Part shown: positions 50,677 through 60,013 of the stretch, piece after piece
Layout of the letters: the number at the start of each line of letters is the position of its first letter
Numbering within the stretch: position 1 is the first letter of the stretch
DNA from: UBA1361 sp035647455
GTDB lineage: Bacteria > Bacillota_I > Bacilli_A > RFN20 > CAG-826
Assembly: GCA_035647455.1 (NCBI GenBank)
Contig: DASRNI010000002.1
Location: 1 to 64,000, forward strand
DNA: 64,000 nt
Reading direction: 5' to 3'
The notes under the pieces: model-generated
What the model saw: the letters and a program-made list of their open reading frames with translations, nothing else
What the model was told of the DNA's origin: nothing
The model's database searches: none
Made by a program: the position numbers and the translations under genes

Positions 50677-53600
50677 ATGAGCGTTAAAAAAACATTTATG
50701 TCATTAGATGGTAATAGCGCAGCAGCTCGTGTTAGTTATTTATACACCGATATTGCAGCGATTTATCCAATTACACCATCATCAAACATGGCAGAACTTG
50801 TTGACTTATACTCGTCACAAGGAAAGTTGAATTATTTTGGAAGTACAGTTAAAGTCACCGAAATGCAAAGTGAAGCCGGCGCCGCTGGTGCTGTTCACGG
50901 TAGTTTACAAGGTGGAACACTTGCGACAACATATACTGCTTCGCAAGGTTTACTTTTAATGCTCCCAAATATTTATAAATGGGTTGGTGAGCTTTTACCA
51001 GCCGTACTTCACGTTAGTGCACGAAGTATTGCTGCACGGTCACTTTCGATTTTTGGTGATCATCAAGATATTTATGCTGTCCGGCAAACCGGTGTCACAA
51101 TGCTTGTGAGCCATAGTGTTCAAGAAGTCGCTGACTTAAGTCACGCTGCGCACTTAATCGCAATTGAAGCAAGTGCACCAATGCTCCATTTCTTTGATGG
51201 CTTTAGAACAAGTCACGAAATTCAAAACGTTGAAGTAGTGAGTGACGAAGAATGGCAAAAACTTTTACCAATTGATAAAATTGCTGAATTTAGAAGTCGC
51301 GCCCTTAACCCGCACACAAACCCGGTTACCCGTGGTGGTGCGGAAAATGATGACATTTCGTTCCAAGGTAAAGAAGCACAAAATACACATTACAATAACG
51401 TCTTAGGCGTTGCTGAAAAATATTTAGCGAAAGCAAGCGAATTAACCGGTCGCAATTACGCCCCATTTGTTTATTACGGTGCGAAAGATGCGACAAAAGT
51501 TATTATCGCAATGGGCAGTGTCACGGAAGCACTTCTTGAAGTTGTCGATGACTTAAATAAAAAAGGCGAAAAAGTTGGTCTTGTTAAAGTTCATCTTTAC
51601 CGCCCATTTGCGAATAATTTATTAGCCGACGCTATCCCCGCGTCTGTTACACACATTGCTGTGCTTGATCGCACGAAAGAAGTTGGTGCCGTTGGTGAAC
51701 CACTTTATGTTGATGTTGTTACTGCGCTTGAACAAGTTGGTCGTAAATTTACGAAAATTGTTGGTGGCCGTTACGGTATTAGTAGTCGTGATACGCAACC
51801 AAAACATTTAAAAGCCGTTTATGACCATTTAGATAAAGACTTATGGCATTCATTTACAATTGGTATTCATGATGACGTCACAAACTTAAGTGTGCCATGG
51901 GATGAAAGCTATCATATCGATAGTGGCCACACCGAATGTCTCTTTTACGGTTTAGGTAGTGACGGTACTGTCAGTGCCAACCGTTCAAGTATTCAAATTA
52001 TCGGTGAAGCAACGGGACAATACGCCCAAGCCTACTTCGCATATGACTCGCGTAAAGCCGGCGGACCAACCCGCAGTTACTTACGGTTTGGGAAAACACC
52101 AATTCATTCAACTTATTACGTTGAAAATGCGAGCTTCATTAGCTGTTCGCAAGATTCATACTTATATAAATTTGATATGATTCGCTATTTAAAAAAGGGT
52201 GGAACATTTTTACTTAATACTTCACTAAGTGGTGAAGATTTAATTAATGCATTGCCCAACCGCGTTAAATACGGTTTAGCAACAAAGCAAGCAAAGTTCT
52301 TTGTCATTGATGCGAACAAGATTGCCCAAGAAATTGGTATGGGCCGTCACACGAACACAATATTACAATCGTCATTCTTCTACTTAAACGAACAAATTAT
52401 GCCCTACGACGAGGCACTACGTTTAATGAAAGATTACGCTGAACAAACATATGGACGTAAAGGGGACGAAATCGTTAACCTTAACCACGAAGCAATTGAT
52501 ATGGGCAGCGAAGGCGTCAAAGAAGTTAAAGTTGACCCAGCATGGGCGAAACTTAAACCACTCCGTGTCGTTGAACTTTTAGGCGACCGTTACTTTGATG
52601 AATACGTTAACCCAATCGATAACTTAGAAGGTTATGATCTACCTGTTTCCCGCTTTACCGAGTGGGATCTGCTTGATGGTACGATGACCAATGATATTAC
52701 GTTTAAACAAAAACGTAAAATCGCCGCCCAAGTTCCGCGCTGGATTAAAGAAAATTGTATTCAGTGTAATACATGTAGTTTAGTTTGTCCGCACGCGACA
52801 ATTCGTCCGTTCCTCTTAACGCCAGAAGAAATTGACGGATTACCGGAAAACGTAAAAGACGAACACGTCCAAGCGATGGGACCAACGGTTAAAGATTATC
52901 GTTTCCGCATTCAAGTTAGCCCAATGAACTGTGTCGGCTGTGCGCTTTGTGTAGTCACTTGTCCTGGCCGCGGTGGGAAAAAGGCGCTTGAAATGGTTGA
53001 CGCCAAAACACAATATGAATTTGAACCAGCAGCTGACTATTTATATAAAGAAGTTAGCTACAAGAGCGGTCACTTCCCACTTACCACACCAAAAGGTGTC
53101 GGCTTCTTAATGCCGTACATGGAAATTAGTGGTGCATGTGCTGGTTGTGGTGAAACACCGTATTACCGACTCATTACCCAGCTCTTTGGCCGTGATATGC
53201 TTGTTGCAAACGCGACTGGCTGTTCGTCAATTTACTGTGGCAGCGTCCCGGGAACACCGTTTACAACGAATAAAGATGGTGAAGGTGTTGCATGGGGTAA
53301 CAGCTTATTTGAAGATAACGCTGAATACGGTTTCGGCATGCGCATCGCCCAAGATTACAAACTCGATTTAATTATCAAAATCATGAGTGAAGCAAAAGGT
53401 CACGTTGATGGTCGACTTGCGGAACTAATTGATGATTACGTTGTTAATTACAAAAACCGCGACCACGTTCGTGCTTACTTAAAAGAATTAGTTGCGCTCA
53501 TTGAAAAGTCAGCGTACAAACCACTTCACGAAGTCTTAAAATATAAAGACGACATCTTAGATAAGTCTGTTTGGATTATCGGTGGTGACGGCTGGGCGTA

Positions 53601-54207
53601 TGACATTGGTTACGGCGGACTTGATCACGTCTTAGCAACCGGTGCTAACGTTAACATTCTCGTTATGGATACGGAAGTATATTCCAATACTGGTGGCCAA
53701 TCAAGTAAAGCAACACAAGCTGGAGCAATTGCCAAGTTTGCCGCAAGCGGAAAACCAACAGCGAAGAAAAACTTAGCGATGATGGCAATGGCGTATGATA
53801 ACGTCTACGTCGCACAAGTTGCCCTTGGTGCAAATCCTGTTGCAACAATCCGTGCGATTAGTGAAGCAGAAGCGTTTGATGGTCCATCGATCATTATTGC
53901 GTACTCACCATGTATCGAACACGGTATTCGTGGTGGCTTAAGCAACCATATCAGTGTTGAGAAAAAAGCTGTTACAAGTGGTTACTGGCCAATCTTCCGT
54001 TACGATCCACGGTTAGAAGACGAAGGCAAGTCACCATTAATGTGGGATATGAAAGAACCAAACTATGAAGAATTCCGTGAATTCGTCATGGGTGAAACAA
54101 GGTTCTCACAATTACCGCACGTTAATCCAGAAAACGCTGAAGCGCTACTCACAAAGAGTGAAGAAGACGCCCGCAAGCGTTACTTACGTCTTAAAAAGTT
54201 TGAATAA
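50677..54207 (+). CDS. nifJ: Pyruvate:ferredoxin (flavodoxin) oxidoreductase
   Basis: Oxidises pyruvate to acetyl-CoA and CO2, reducing ferredoxin; oxygen-sensitive, typical of anaerobes. Single-chain 1176-residue enzyme with all domains: domain I AAIYPITPSSNMAELVD and TEMQSEAGAAGAVHG, domain II near TSHEIQNV, the gamma-type domain (GRKAGGPTRSYLRFG). Two 4Fe-4S clusters follow at Cys694/697/700/704 (CIQCNTCSLVCP) and Cys752/755/758/762 (CVGCALCVVTCP). The TPP domain has CAGCGE at 821-826, NATGCSSIYCG, GDGWAYDIGYGGLDHV and MDTEVYSNTGGQSSKAT. No ferredoxin gene is adjacent. Confidence 0.98.
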   Translation: MSVKKTFMSLDGNSAAARVSYLYTDIAAIYPITPSSNMAELVDLYSSQGKLNYFGSTVKVTEMQSEAGAAGAVHGSLQGGTLATTYTASQGLLLMLPNIYKWVGELLPAVLHVSARSIAARSLSIFGDHQDIYAVRQTGVTMLVSHSVQEVADLSHAAHLIAIEASAPMLHFFDGFRTSHEIQNVEVVSDEEWQKLLPIDKIAEFRSRALNPHTNPVTRGGAENDDISFQGKEAQNTHYNNVLGVAEKYLAKASELTGRNYAPFVYYGAKDATKVIIAMGSVTEALLEVVDDLNKKGEKVGLVKVHLYRPFANNLLADAIPASVTHIAVLDRTKEVGAVGEPLYVDVVTALEQVGRKFTKIVGGRYGISSRDTQPKHLKAVYDHLDKDLWHSFTIGIHDDVTNLSVPWDESYHIDSGHTECLFYGLGSDGTVSANRSSIQIIGEATGQYAQAYFAYDSRKAGGPTRSYLRFGKTPIHSTYYVENASFISCSQDSYLYKFDMIRYLKKGGTFLLNTSLSGEDLINALPNRVKYGLATKQAKFFVIDANKIAQEIGMGRHTNTILQSSFFYLNEQIMPYDEALRLMKDYAEQTYGRKGDEIVNLNHEAIDMGSEGVKEVKVDPAWAKLKPLRVVELLGDRYFDEYVNPIDNLEGYDLPVSRFTEWDLLDGTMTNDITFKQKRKIAAQVPRWIKENCIQCNTCSLVCPHATIRPFLLTPEEIDGLPENVKDEHVQAMGPTVKDYRFRIQVSPMNCVGCALCVVTCPGRGGKKALEMVDAKTQYEFEPAADYLYKEVSYKSGHFPLTTPKGVGFLMPYMEISGACAGCGETPYYRLITQLFGRDMLVANATGCSSIYCGSVPGTPFTTNKDGEGVAWGNSLFEDNAEYGFGMRIAQDYKLDLIIKIMSEAKGHVDGRLAELIDDYVVNYKNRDHVRAYLKELVALIEKSAYKPLHEVLKYKDDILDKSVWIIGGDGWAYDIGYGGLDHVLATGANVNILVMDTEVYSNTGGQSSKATQAGAIAKFAASGKPTAKKNLAMMAMAYDNVYVAQVALGANPVATIRAISEAEAFDGPSIIIAYSPCIEHGIRGGLSNHISVEKKAVTSGYWPIFRYDPRLEDEGKSPLMWDMKEPNYEEFREFVMGETRFSQLPHVNPENAEALLTKSEEDARKRYLRLKKFE

Positions 54208-54227
54208 AACTTAATTACTTAAAAATG

Positions 54228-54253
54228 ACCTCCCCAAATCGGGGAGGTTTTTT
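54228..54253. terminator. Terminator after nifJ, possibly bidirectional
   Basis: ACCTCCCC (54228-54235), loop AAATC, GGGGAGGT (54241-54248), then T to 54253. The left flank is A-rich (AAAAATG), so the hairpin may also end the minus-strand gene at 54284. Confidence 0.9.
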
Positions 54254-54283
54254 AAAACAAAGAAAACACTAAACTAATTATAT

Positions 54284-54997
54284 TTAAACTGCTTCACTCT
54301 TCTTTTCGCGACGGAAACCGCGCAGTAGAAAGTATAGAAAAACCATAAAAAGTGTAATAAACAAAATCCAAAGAATCGTGTAAAATGGCGCGCCGAAAAA
54401 ATCAGAAATTGCCGCGACCGGATTTTCTAATAAATAAAACCAGTTTTCTTGAAAGATTAAGTCAACCACTAAAATGCCTAAATTATAAACAAAAAGCAGA
54501 GCGGTTGCTCGTTTGAAATTGGTAAAGTCAATTGTCAGTTTTTTTGTAAAGTAGTAATAAAGTGATGCGATCAAGAAACCAAAATGCTCTAAAAAGTAAT
54601 GGAAGAAGCGAAAATGCGGAAAGGCCCATGTTGTATCAATGAAAATAAGCGAGAAGAAAGCGCCAATAATTGCGTAATAAATTAAATAATTAAACATTTT
54701 TGGTTTGTTCGCTAATAAGGCAATAATTGTTAGTAAGTTTGTTAACGCGCAAAAGCCAAGTAACGGCAACATGCCAATATTGTAGCCGCCTCGCGAGTAA
54801 ACCCAGATATGGTATGACGTTTCAAAAATTAATAAAAAAGATCCAAGTGCAAGCCGAAACCATTTTTCGAACTTTGGACCCGAGATTTTACTCCGCACTA
54901 AATATAAAGTGACAATAATTAAAACGAAAAACGCTAATGTTAAAAGATGCGTAACACTAAACATTTCGAGCTGGTTATGTAAATTCTCATTAAACAT
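54284..54997 (-). CDS. Multi-pass membrane protein, YwaF/TIGR02206-like
   Basis: 237 residues from ATG at 54997, with AGAAGG just upstream; a longer frame starting at 55102 would run through tRNA-Pro and is rejected. About six TM segments. FSVTHLLTLAFF after the N-terminus, FETSYHIWVYSRGGYNIGMLPLLGFCALTNLL and a C-terminal WILFITLFMVFLYFLLRG are the pattern of TIGR02206/YwaF integral membrane proteins of unknown function. It lies 44 bases downstream of tRNA-Pro and has no promoter of its own that I can see, so it may be read from the tRNA promoter. Confidence 0.8.
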   Translation of the reverse strand: MFNENLHNQLEMFSVTHLLTLAFFVLIIVTLYLVRSKISGPKFEKWFRLALGSFLLIFETSYHIWVYSRGGYNIGMLPLLGFCALTNLLTIIALLANKPKMFNYLIYYAIIGAFFSLIFIDTTWAFPHFRFFHYFLEHFGFLIASLYYYFTKKLTIDFTNFKRATALLFVYNLGILVVDLIFQENWFYLLENPVAAISDFFGAPFYTILWILFITLFMVFLYFLLRGFRREKKSEAV

Positions 54998-55041
54998 TAT
55001 TTTACCTTCTTTTGGTTTAAATTTGAGAAGTTTAAGTAAAA

Positions 55042-55118
55042 TGGTCGGAACGACAGGATTTGAACCTGCGACCTCTACCACCCCAAGGTAGCGCACTACC
55101 AAGCTGTGCTACGTCCCG
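55042..55118 (-). tRNA. tRNA-Pro, anticodon GGG
   Basis: 77 bases including an encoded CCA. Acceptor CGGGACG pairs with CGTTCCG (one G-T); D-arm GCAC/GTGC; anticodon stem CTACC/GGTAG with loop TTGGGGT, so positions 34-36 are GGG; variable loop AGGTC; T-arm GCAGG-TTCAAAT-CCTGT. All arms fold. Reads CCC and CCU codons. Gene order on this strand is tRNA then the YwaF-like gene. Confidence 0.95.
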
Positions 55119-55127
55119 ACTACTCAT

Positions 55128-55133
55128 ATTATA
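55128..55133 (-). promoter_or_regulatory. -10 box of the tRNA-Pro promoter
   Basis: TATAAT on the minus strand, 10 bases upstream of the tRNA 5' end. A matching -35 is not clear (AATGTA at 17 bases). The 96-base gap 55119-55214 thus holds divergent starts for tRNA-Pro and uvrA. Confidence 0.5.
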
Positions 55134-55214
55134 AACTTTTTTTTGGAAAATACATTAAAAAAGAAATATAGCGTATCACCTTTAAAATAGGGGATATTAT
55201 TGTAAAATAATAGA

Positions 55215-58046
55215 ATGGAACAAAAAAACCACATTATTATTAAAGGCGCTAGAGATAATAACTTGAAAAACATCAGCGTCAACATCCCGAAAAACAAACT
55301 AGTTGTGTTTACGGGTCTTTCTGGCAGCGGTAAAAGTACCCTCGCGCTGGAAACGATTTATCAAGAAGGACAACGCCGTTATGTCGAAAGTCTTTCAAGT
55401 TACGCTCGGCAATTTTTAGGGAGTATGAGTAAACCGGATGTCGATTCAATTGAAGGACTATCACCGGCAATTAGTATTGAGCAAAAGTCAACGAGTAATA
55501 ACCCGCGTTCAACGGTCGGAACGATTACGGAAATATATGACTATTTACGGCTCCTTTATGCGCGGATTGGTATTCCTTATTGTCCTGATCACGATATTCC
55601 GATTGTTAGTTTTTCACCGGAACAAATATTACAAAAAGTTTTTGAGCACCCAGAAAACACAAGAATTCAAGTTTTAGCACCGATTGTTCGTGCTGAAAAA
55701 GGTAGTCACGCAGAAACAATCGATAAAATGAAACGTGAAGGATTTCTTCGTGTTCGTGTTAATGGGCAAATTGGTTTATTAGATAATGTCCCGCCACTTC
55801 CCGTCAATAAACGCCATAACATTGACTTAGTTGTAACGCGCCTTGTATTGAAAGAAGAAAACAAATCACGTATTTTTGAAGCAATTAAAACAGCGCTTGA
55901 TTATGCGCACGGCACAGTTACCGTGTTATTTAATGACGAAGAAAAACTTTATTCGGCACATAATGCGTGTGAAATCTGCGGCTTTAGTGTCCCTAAACTT
56001 GAACCGCGGCTCTTTTCTTTTAACGCACCAATGGGGTTTTGTGAAGATTGTCGCGGCCTTGGCGTAAAACGTGAAGTTGATGTTTCAATTTTAGTGCCGC
56101 ACCCGGAATTAAGTCTTAGTGAAGGCGCGATTGAATATTATAAAAACGTTGTTGGTACAAAAAATATTGAATGGCAAGAATTTAGTAAGCTTTGTGAACT
56201 TTATGATGTACCAATGCATGTCCCGTTTAGTGACTTAACAAAAGCCGAGCGGCGAATCATTTTACTTGGCTCACCAAGTGAACATGAATACGTTATTCGC
56301 TCAAGCAGTGGCAATTTAATGCACCGTCGTGGGAAGATTGAAGGAATTAAGACGAAAATTGAACGACTTTACGAAGAAACAAGCAGCGAACAAATGCGCG
56401 TTTATTATGAAAAATTTATGCGCGACACAACATGTACAACTTGTGAAGGACGACGGCTTAATGAAAAGGCACTAAGTATTAAAATAAATAAACAAACAAT
56501 TTACGACTTGACGATGATGCAAATTGGTGACTTGAAAGATTTCTTAACCACAACACGCGAAACCGTCTTAACTGTTACTGAACAAACAATAAGTGAACTT
56601 GTGCTTAATGAAATTGATCATCGTTTAACATTTTTAATTAAAGTTGGTCTTGACTACTTAACACTCGCACGTAGTTCAAAGTCACTTTCTGGTGGCGAAG
56701 CGCAGCGAATCCGCCTGGCAACGCAAATTGGCTCGAAATTAACGGGTGTGCTTTATGTGCTTGATGAACCAAGTATTGGTCTTCATCAACGTGATAATGA
56801 CCGGCTCATCCAAGCACTTAAAGATATGGTTGATCTTGGCAATACACTCATTGTTGTTGAGCATGATGAAGATACAATTAGAAGTGCTGACTTTATTATT
56901 GATATTGGACCAGGCGCGGGGATTCATGGTGGTGAAATCGTTGAAACTGGGACAGTCGAAGATATTATTAATAATAAAAACTCAATTACGGGTGACTATT
57001 TATCGGGCCGCAAAAATATTCCGCTCCCACCCCGCCGGATGAAAGGGAATGGCGCCTTTATCGAAATTAAAGGGGCGCAAGTAAACAACTTGAAAAACAT
57101 TGATGTTAAAATTCCGCTCAATACATTTACAGTAGTAACTGGTGTTAGTGGCAGTGGTAAAAGTAGTTTAATTGAAGAAACACTTTACAAAGCCGCAGAC
57201 CGTTATTTACGCAAAGCGGAAACGTATCCCGGCAAACACGAAGCAATTAACGGCTTTGAGCATATTGATAAAGTGATTAATATTTCCCAAGATCCAATTG
57301 GACGAACACCGCGTTCTAACCCAGCAACTTACACGAAAGTATTTGATGATATTCGTGATTTATTCGCCTCAACCCGTACAGCACGGGCCCATGGCTTTAC
57401 GAAAAGTCAGTTCTCATTTAATACGCGTGGTGGCCGCTGTGAACATTGTGAAGGCGCAGGAGTTACACGGATTCCGATGAACTTTTTACCCGATGTATAC
57501 GTAAAATGTGAGATTTGTGACGGTAAACGCTATAACGAAGATACATTAAGTGTGAAGTATCGTGGGAAAACAATTGTTGATGTTTTAAATATGACGGTTG
57601 AAGAAGCCTTACTCTTTTTTGAAAATCGCACGAACATTGTCCGCCGCTTAAAAACGCTTTATGATATCGGGCTTGGTTACATTAAACTTGGTCAACCAGC
57701 ACCAGAACTTAGTGGTGGTGAAGCACAGCGGCTTAAACTTGCGTTTGAATTACAAAAGCGCCCAACCGGTAAAACACTTTATTTACTCGATGAACCAACA
57801 ACAGGGTTACATACTGATGACGTTGCCCGGCTCATTTTAGCATTGCAAGCAATCGTTAGTCACGGTGATACTGCGGTTGTGATTGAGCATAATTTAGATA
57901 TTATTAAAGTCGCCGATTACATTATTGATTTAGGCCCAGAAGGCGGTAATCATGGTGGCGAAGTTGTTGCTTTTGGGACACCAGAAGAAGTAAGTGAAAA
58001 CCCGCGATCGCATACGGGTAAATTTTTGAAAAAATATTTAGTATAA
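55215..58046 (+). CDS. uvrA: Excinuclease ABC subunit A
   Basis: DNA damage recognition ATPase of nucleotide excision repair. 943 residues. Two ABC modules: Walker A GLSGSGKST near residue 35 and GVSGSGKSS near 640; signatures SLSGGEAQRIRLA and ELSGGEAQRLKLA; zinc modules CEICGF...CEDC near 255-282 and CEHCEGAG...CEICDG near 745-770. No Shine-Dalgarno; TAAAAT (55203-55208) ends 6 bases before the ATG, so the mRNA may be leaderless. uvrB is not in this window. No LexA-type box was recognised upstream. Confidence 0.97.
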   Translation: MEQKNHIIIKGARDNNLKNISVNIPKNKLVVFTGLSGSGKSTLALETIYQEGQRRYVESLSSYARQFLGSMSKPDVDSIEGLSPAISIEQKSTSNNPRSTVGTITEIYDYLRLLYARIGIPYCPDHDIPIVSFSPEQILQKVFEHPENTRIQVLAPIVRAEKGSHAETIDKMKREGFLRVRVNGQIGLLDNVPPLPVNKRHNIDLVVTRLVLKEENKSRIFEAIKTALDYAHGTVTVLFNDEEKLYSAHNACEICGFSVPKLEPRLFSFNAPMGFCEDCRGLGVKREVDVSILVPHPELSLSEGAIEYYKNVVGTKNIEWQEFSKLCELYDVPMHVPFSDLTKAERRIILLGSPSEHEYVIRSSSGNLMHRRGKIEGIKTKIERLYEETSSEQMRVYYEKFMRDTTCTTCEGRRLNEKALSIKINKQTIYDLTMMQIGDLKDFLTTTRETVLTVTEQTISELVLNEIDHRLTFLIKVGLDYLTLARSSKSLSGGEAQRIRLATQIGSKLTGVLYVLDEPSIGLHQRDNDRLIQALKDMVDLGNTLIVVEHDEDTIRSADFIIDIGPGAGIHGGEIVETGTVEDIINNKNSITGDYLSGRKNIPLPPRRMKGNGAFIEIKGAQVNNLKNIDVKIPLNTFTVVTGVSGSGKSSLIEETLYKAADRYLRKAETYPGKHEAINGFEHIDKVINISQDPIGRTPRSNPATYTKVFDDIRDLFASTRTARAHGFTKSQFSFNTRGGRCEHCEGAGVTRIPMNFLPDVYVKCEICDGKRYNEDTLSVKYRGKTIVDVLNMTVEEALLFFENRTNIVRRLKTLYDIGLGYIKLGQPAPELSGGEAQRLKLAFELQKRPTGKTLYLLDEPTTGLHTDDVARLILALQAIVSHGDTAVVIEHNLDIIKVADYIIDLGPEGGNHGGEVVAFGTPEEVSENPRSHTGKFLKKYLV

Positions 58047-58071
58047 TAATTACGCAAAGGAGAAAGTAATT

Positions 58072-59379
58072 ATGGATTTAGCAATGTATATTATCTTCGG
58101 CATCATTACTGTAGGTGCAATTGTTTATGGTGTACTTAGTGTACGCAGTTTTATTAAGGAAGAAAGTGACGCAACAACGTTATTTAAGGGCAAAAACTTA
58201 GTTATCCCTGGGATGATTGCCGTTGGTGGGGTTAGTTTTATGCTACTCTTTCTCCCATTAGCCTTAAAAAGTCAGACATTGTTCCCGAAATTCATGATTA
58301 CACTCGGAGCGCTGTTTTTTAGCTTATCGCTTTTTACTTTTTTAACATTCTTTTTCTTACATTACTACAAATTTAATGTCGATAAAGTTTGGGTAAAACG
58401 AACAAAGATAACGCTATACATTACAGCATTCTTAAGTATTGTCTTTGCGGTTATTCTGCTTGACGGCTTAACGTACGGTGGCGTCTTAAAGTTCCCATTA
58501 CCGCAAGGCATTCCGTTTGGCGATAACCCAATCGTCCATTTCTACGCTTTATTTATTTTAGGTGGCGCATTACTAGTGCTTGCAATTAGTGACCATGAGT
58601 TTTATAAAAAGTACGGCAAACATGGCATTTTGGAAAACGTTTTTTATGTCGCTTTCCCTGCAGGGATTGTTGGTGCACGTGTTTGGTACGTAATTGGTGA
58701 ATGGCACGTGTTTGCCGGTGACTTTAGTAAAATGATCGATTTCCGTGATGGTGGACTCGCGATTATGGGCGGAGCAATGTTTGGAATTATTGCGGGTGTG
58801 CTCTTTTTCTTAAAATACCGCAAAGAGTATGATCCGTTTTTTGCGGCTGATGTTATTGTGCCGACAATTTTAGTCGCACAAGCAATTGGTCGCTTCGGTA
58901 ACTTTACGAACCAAGAAGTTTATGGTGGGATTATTCCGGCAAGTGAAATCGGTAATTACTGGTTAATTCCCGCCTTTATTAAAGAAAACATGTTTATTGC
59001 TGGTGAATTTAGACAACCATTTTTCTTATACGAACTTTTACTTAACTTAACCGGTTACTTTGTGATTCGTTTCGCGATTGGTGAAGGACTTAAAAAATAC
59101 CGCAAGCCACTTGATATGGCATTTATGTATTTAGTCTGGTACGGTGCAGTAAGATTTGTAATGGAACCACTCCGTGATCCAATCTTTAGAATGGGTGAAA
59201 CAAATGTTTGGTCGGAATATAACGCACTTATTTTGTTAATTGTTGGTGTACTAGCGATTATTGGTAACCACGTTATTCGCTATGCCTTGAAAGATAAACA
59301 AACGGAAAACGGTGTGAGCATTACAGATAGCGCAGAGCGAAATGAGAACGATGGAAGTGGAGATGTTGATGTTGAATAA
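58072..59379 (+). CDS. lgt: Prolipoprotein diacylglyceryl transferase with extra N-terminal membrane domain
   Basis: Attaches diacylglycerol to the lipobox Cys of lipoproteins such as those at 33786, 35489, 47517 and 49128. 435 residues against about 280. Residues 1 to about 135 are additional, with roughly four TM segments (MYIIFGIITVGAIVYGVL, LVIPGMIAVGGVSFMLLFLPLAL, LGALFFSLSLFTFLTFFFL, ITLYITAFLSIVFAVILLDGL). The Lgt core has AGIVGARVWYVIGEW, RDGGLAIMGGAMFG, the signature IGRFGNFTNQEVYG (Arg274, Asn277, Asn280), and QPFFLYELLLN. The His of the E. coli HGG motif is Met232 here; Gram-positive enzymes vary at this site. AAAGGAG precedes the ATG. Confidence 0.93.
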   Translation: MDLAMYIIFGIITVGAIVYGVLSVRSFIKEESDATTLFKGKNLVIPGMIAVGGVSFMLLFLPLALKSQTLFPKFMITLGALFFSLSLFTFLTFFFLHYYKFNVDKVWVKRTKITLYITAFLSIVFAVILLDGLTYGGVLKFPLPQGIPFGDNPIVHFYALFILGGALLVLAISDHEFYKKYGKHGILENVFYVAFPAGIVGARVWYVIGEWHVFAGDFSKMIDFRDGGLAIMGGAMFGIIAGVLFFLKYRKEYDPFFAADVIVPTILVAQAIGRFGNFTNQEVYGGIIPASEIGNYWLIPAFIKENMFIAGEFRQPFFLYELLLNLTGYFVIRFAIGEGLKKYRKPLDMAFMYLVWYGAVRFVMEPLRDPIFRMGETNVWSEYNALILLIVGVLAIIGNHVIRYALKDKQTENGVSITDSAERNENDGSGDVDVE

Positions 59380-60013
59380 GTTTAAGTTAGTTGTTTTTGA
59401 TTTAGATGGGACACTTGTTGATAGTGATTTAGCCCTTGTTAAAGTTGGAATTGAAATTGCCCGGCATTACCGGCAGCGTGAAGGCGCGAATATTGATGAT
59501 TATTTATATTTAAATGGGCCACCTTTAAATGAATCGCTCGCAATTCTTTTCCCGCATGATGATATTGAGTTAACAAGGCAAAAGTATTATGACCTTGCTG
59601 GGACAACAATTGATGATGTGTCGATATTTAAGAGTACATTACTTGTTTTAGAAAGTTTACTTGCGGCTGGTGTTACACTCGCTCTTTTTACGAGTCGTCA
59701 TCGCCGCGCAATGGAACTTATTTTAGATAAGTACGATTTAAACAAGTATTTTAGTGAAATTATTGCGGGTAATGATGGTTTTGCACCAAAACCAAGTGGT
59801 GAAGCTTTAACGCATATTATGGAGCGCCTTAACTTCTCCGGCAAAGAAACGCTTTATGTTGGTGATAATTGGCGCGATGTCGGTGTTGCGCGTGATGCGG
59901 GAACACGGATTGCTTTCATTAAGTCACATCGCCGTAAGCCGGATGAAACACTTGTTGTCGATTATGAATTAAAAGATATTAAAGATGTTTTGGAGGTAGT
60001 CCTTAATGAATAA
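59369..60013 (+). CDS. HAD phosphatase, PpaX (pyrophosphatase)-like
   Basis: 214 residues from ATG 59369, 6 bases after GTGGAG; in-frame ATGs at 59342, 59351 and 59363 are less well placed. HAD motifs FDLDGTLVDSD, ALFTSR, FAPKPSGEAL and YVGDNWRDVGVARDAGT are complete. Position between lgt and trxB is that of ppaX in B. subtilis, which hydrolyses pyrophosphate from HPr-Ser-P dephosphorylation; hprK itself is absent here, so the real substrate is open. Overlaps lgt by 11 bases and trxB by 8. Confidence 0.85.
   Translation: MLNKFKLVVFDLDGTLVDSDLALVKVGIEIARHYRQREGANIDDYLYLNGPPLNESLAILFPHDDIELTRQKYYDLAGTTIDDVSIFKSTLLVLESLLAAGVTLALFTSRHRRAMELILDKYDLNKYFSEIIAGNDGFAPKPSGEALTHIMERLNFSGKETLYVGDNWRDVGVARDAGTRIAFIKSHRRKPDETLVVDYELKDIKDVLEVVLNE

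Noticed and set aside
54998..55102. N-terminal extension of the YwaF-like protein from an ATG at 55102
   Set aside because: It would translate through tRNA-Pro. The ATG at 54997 has a ribosome-binding site and gives a family-typical start.
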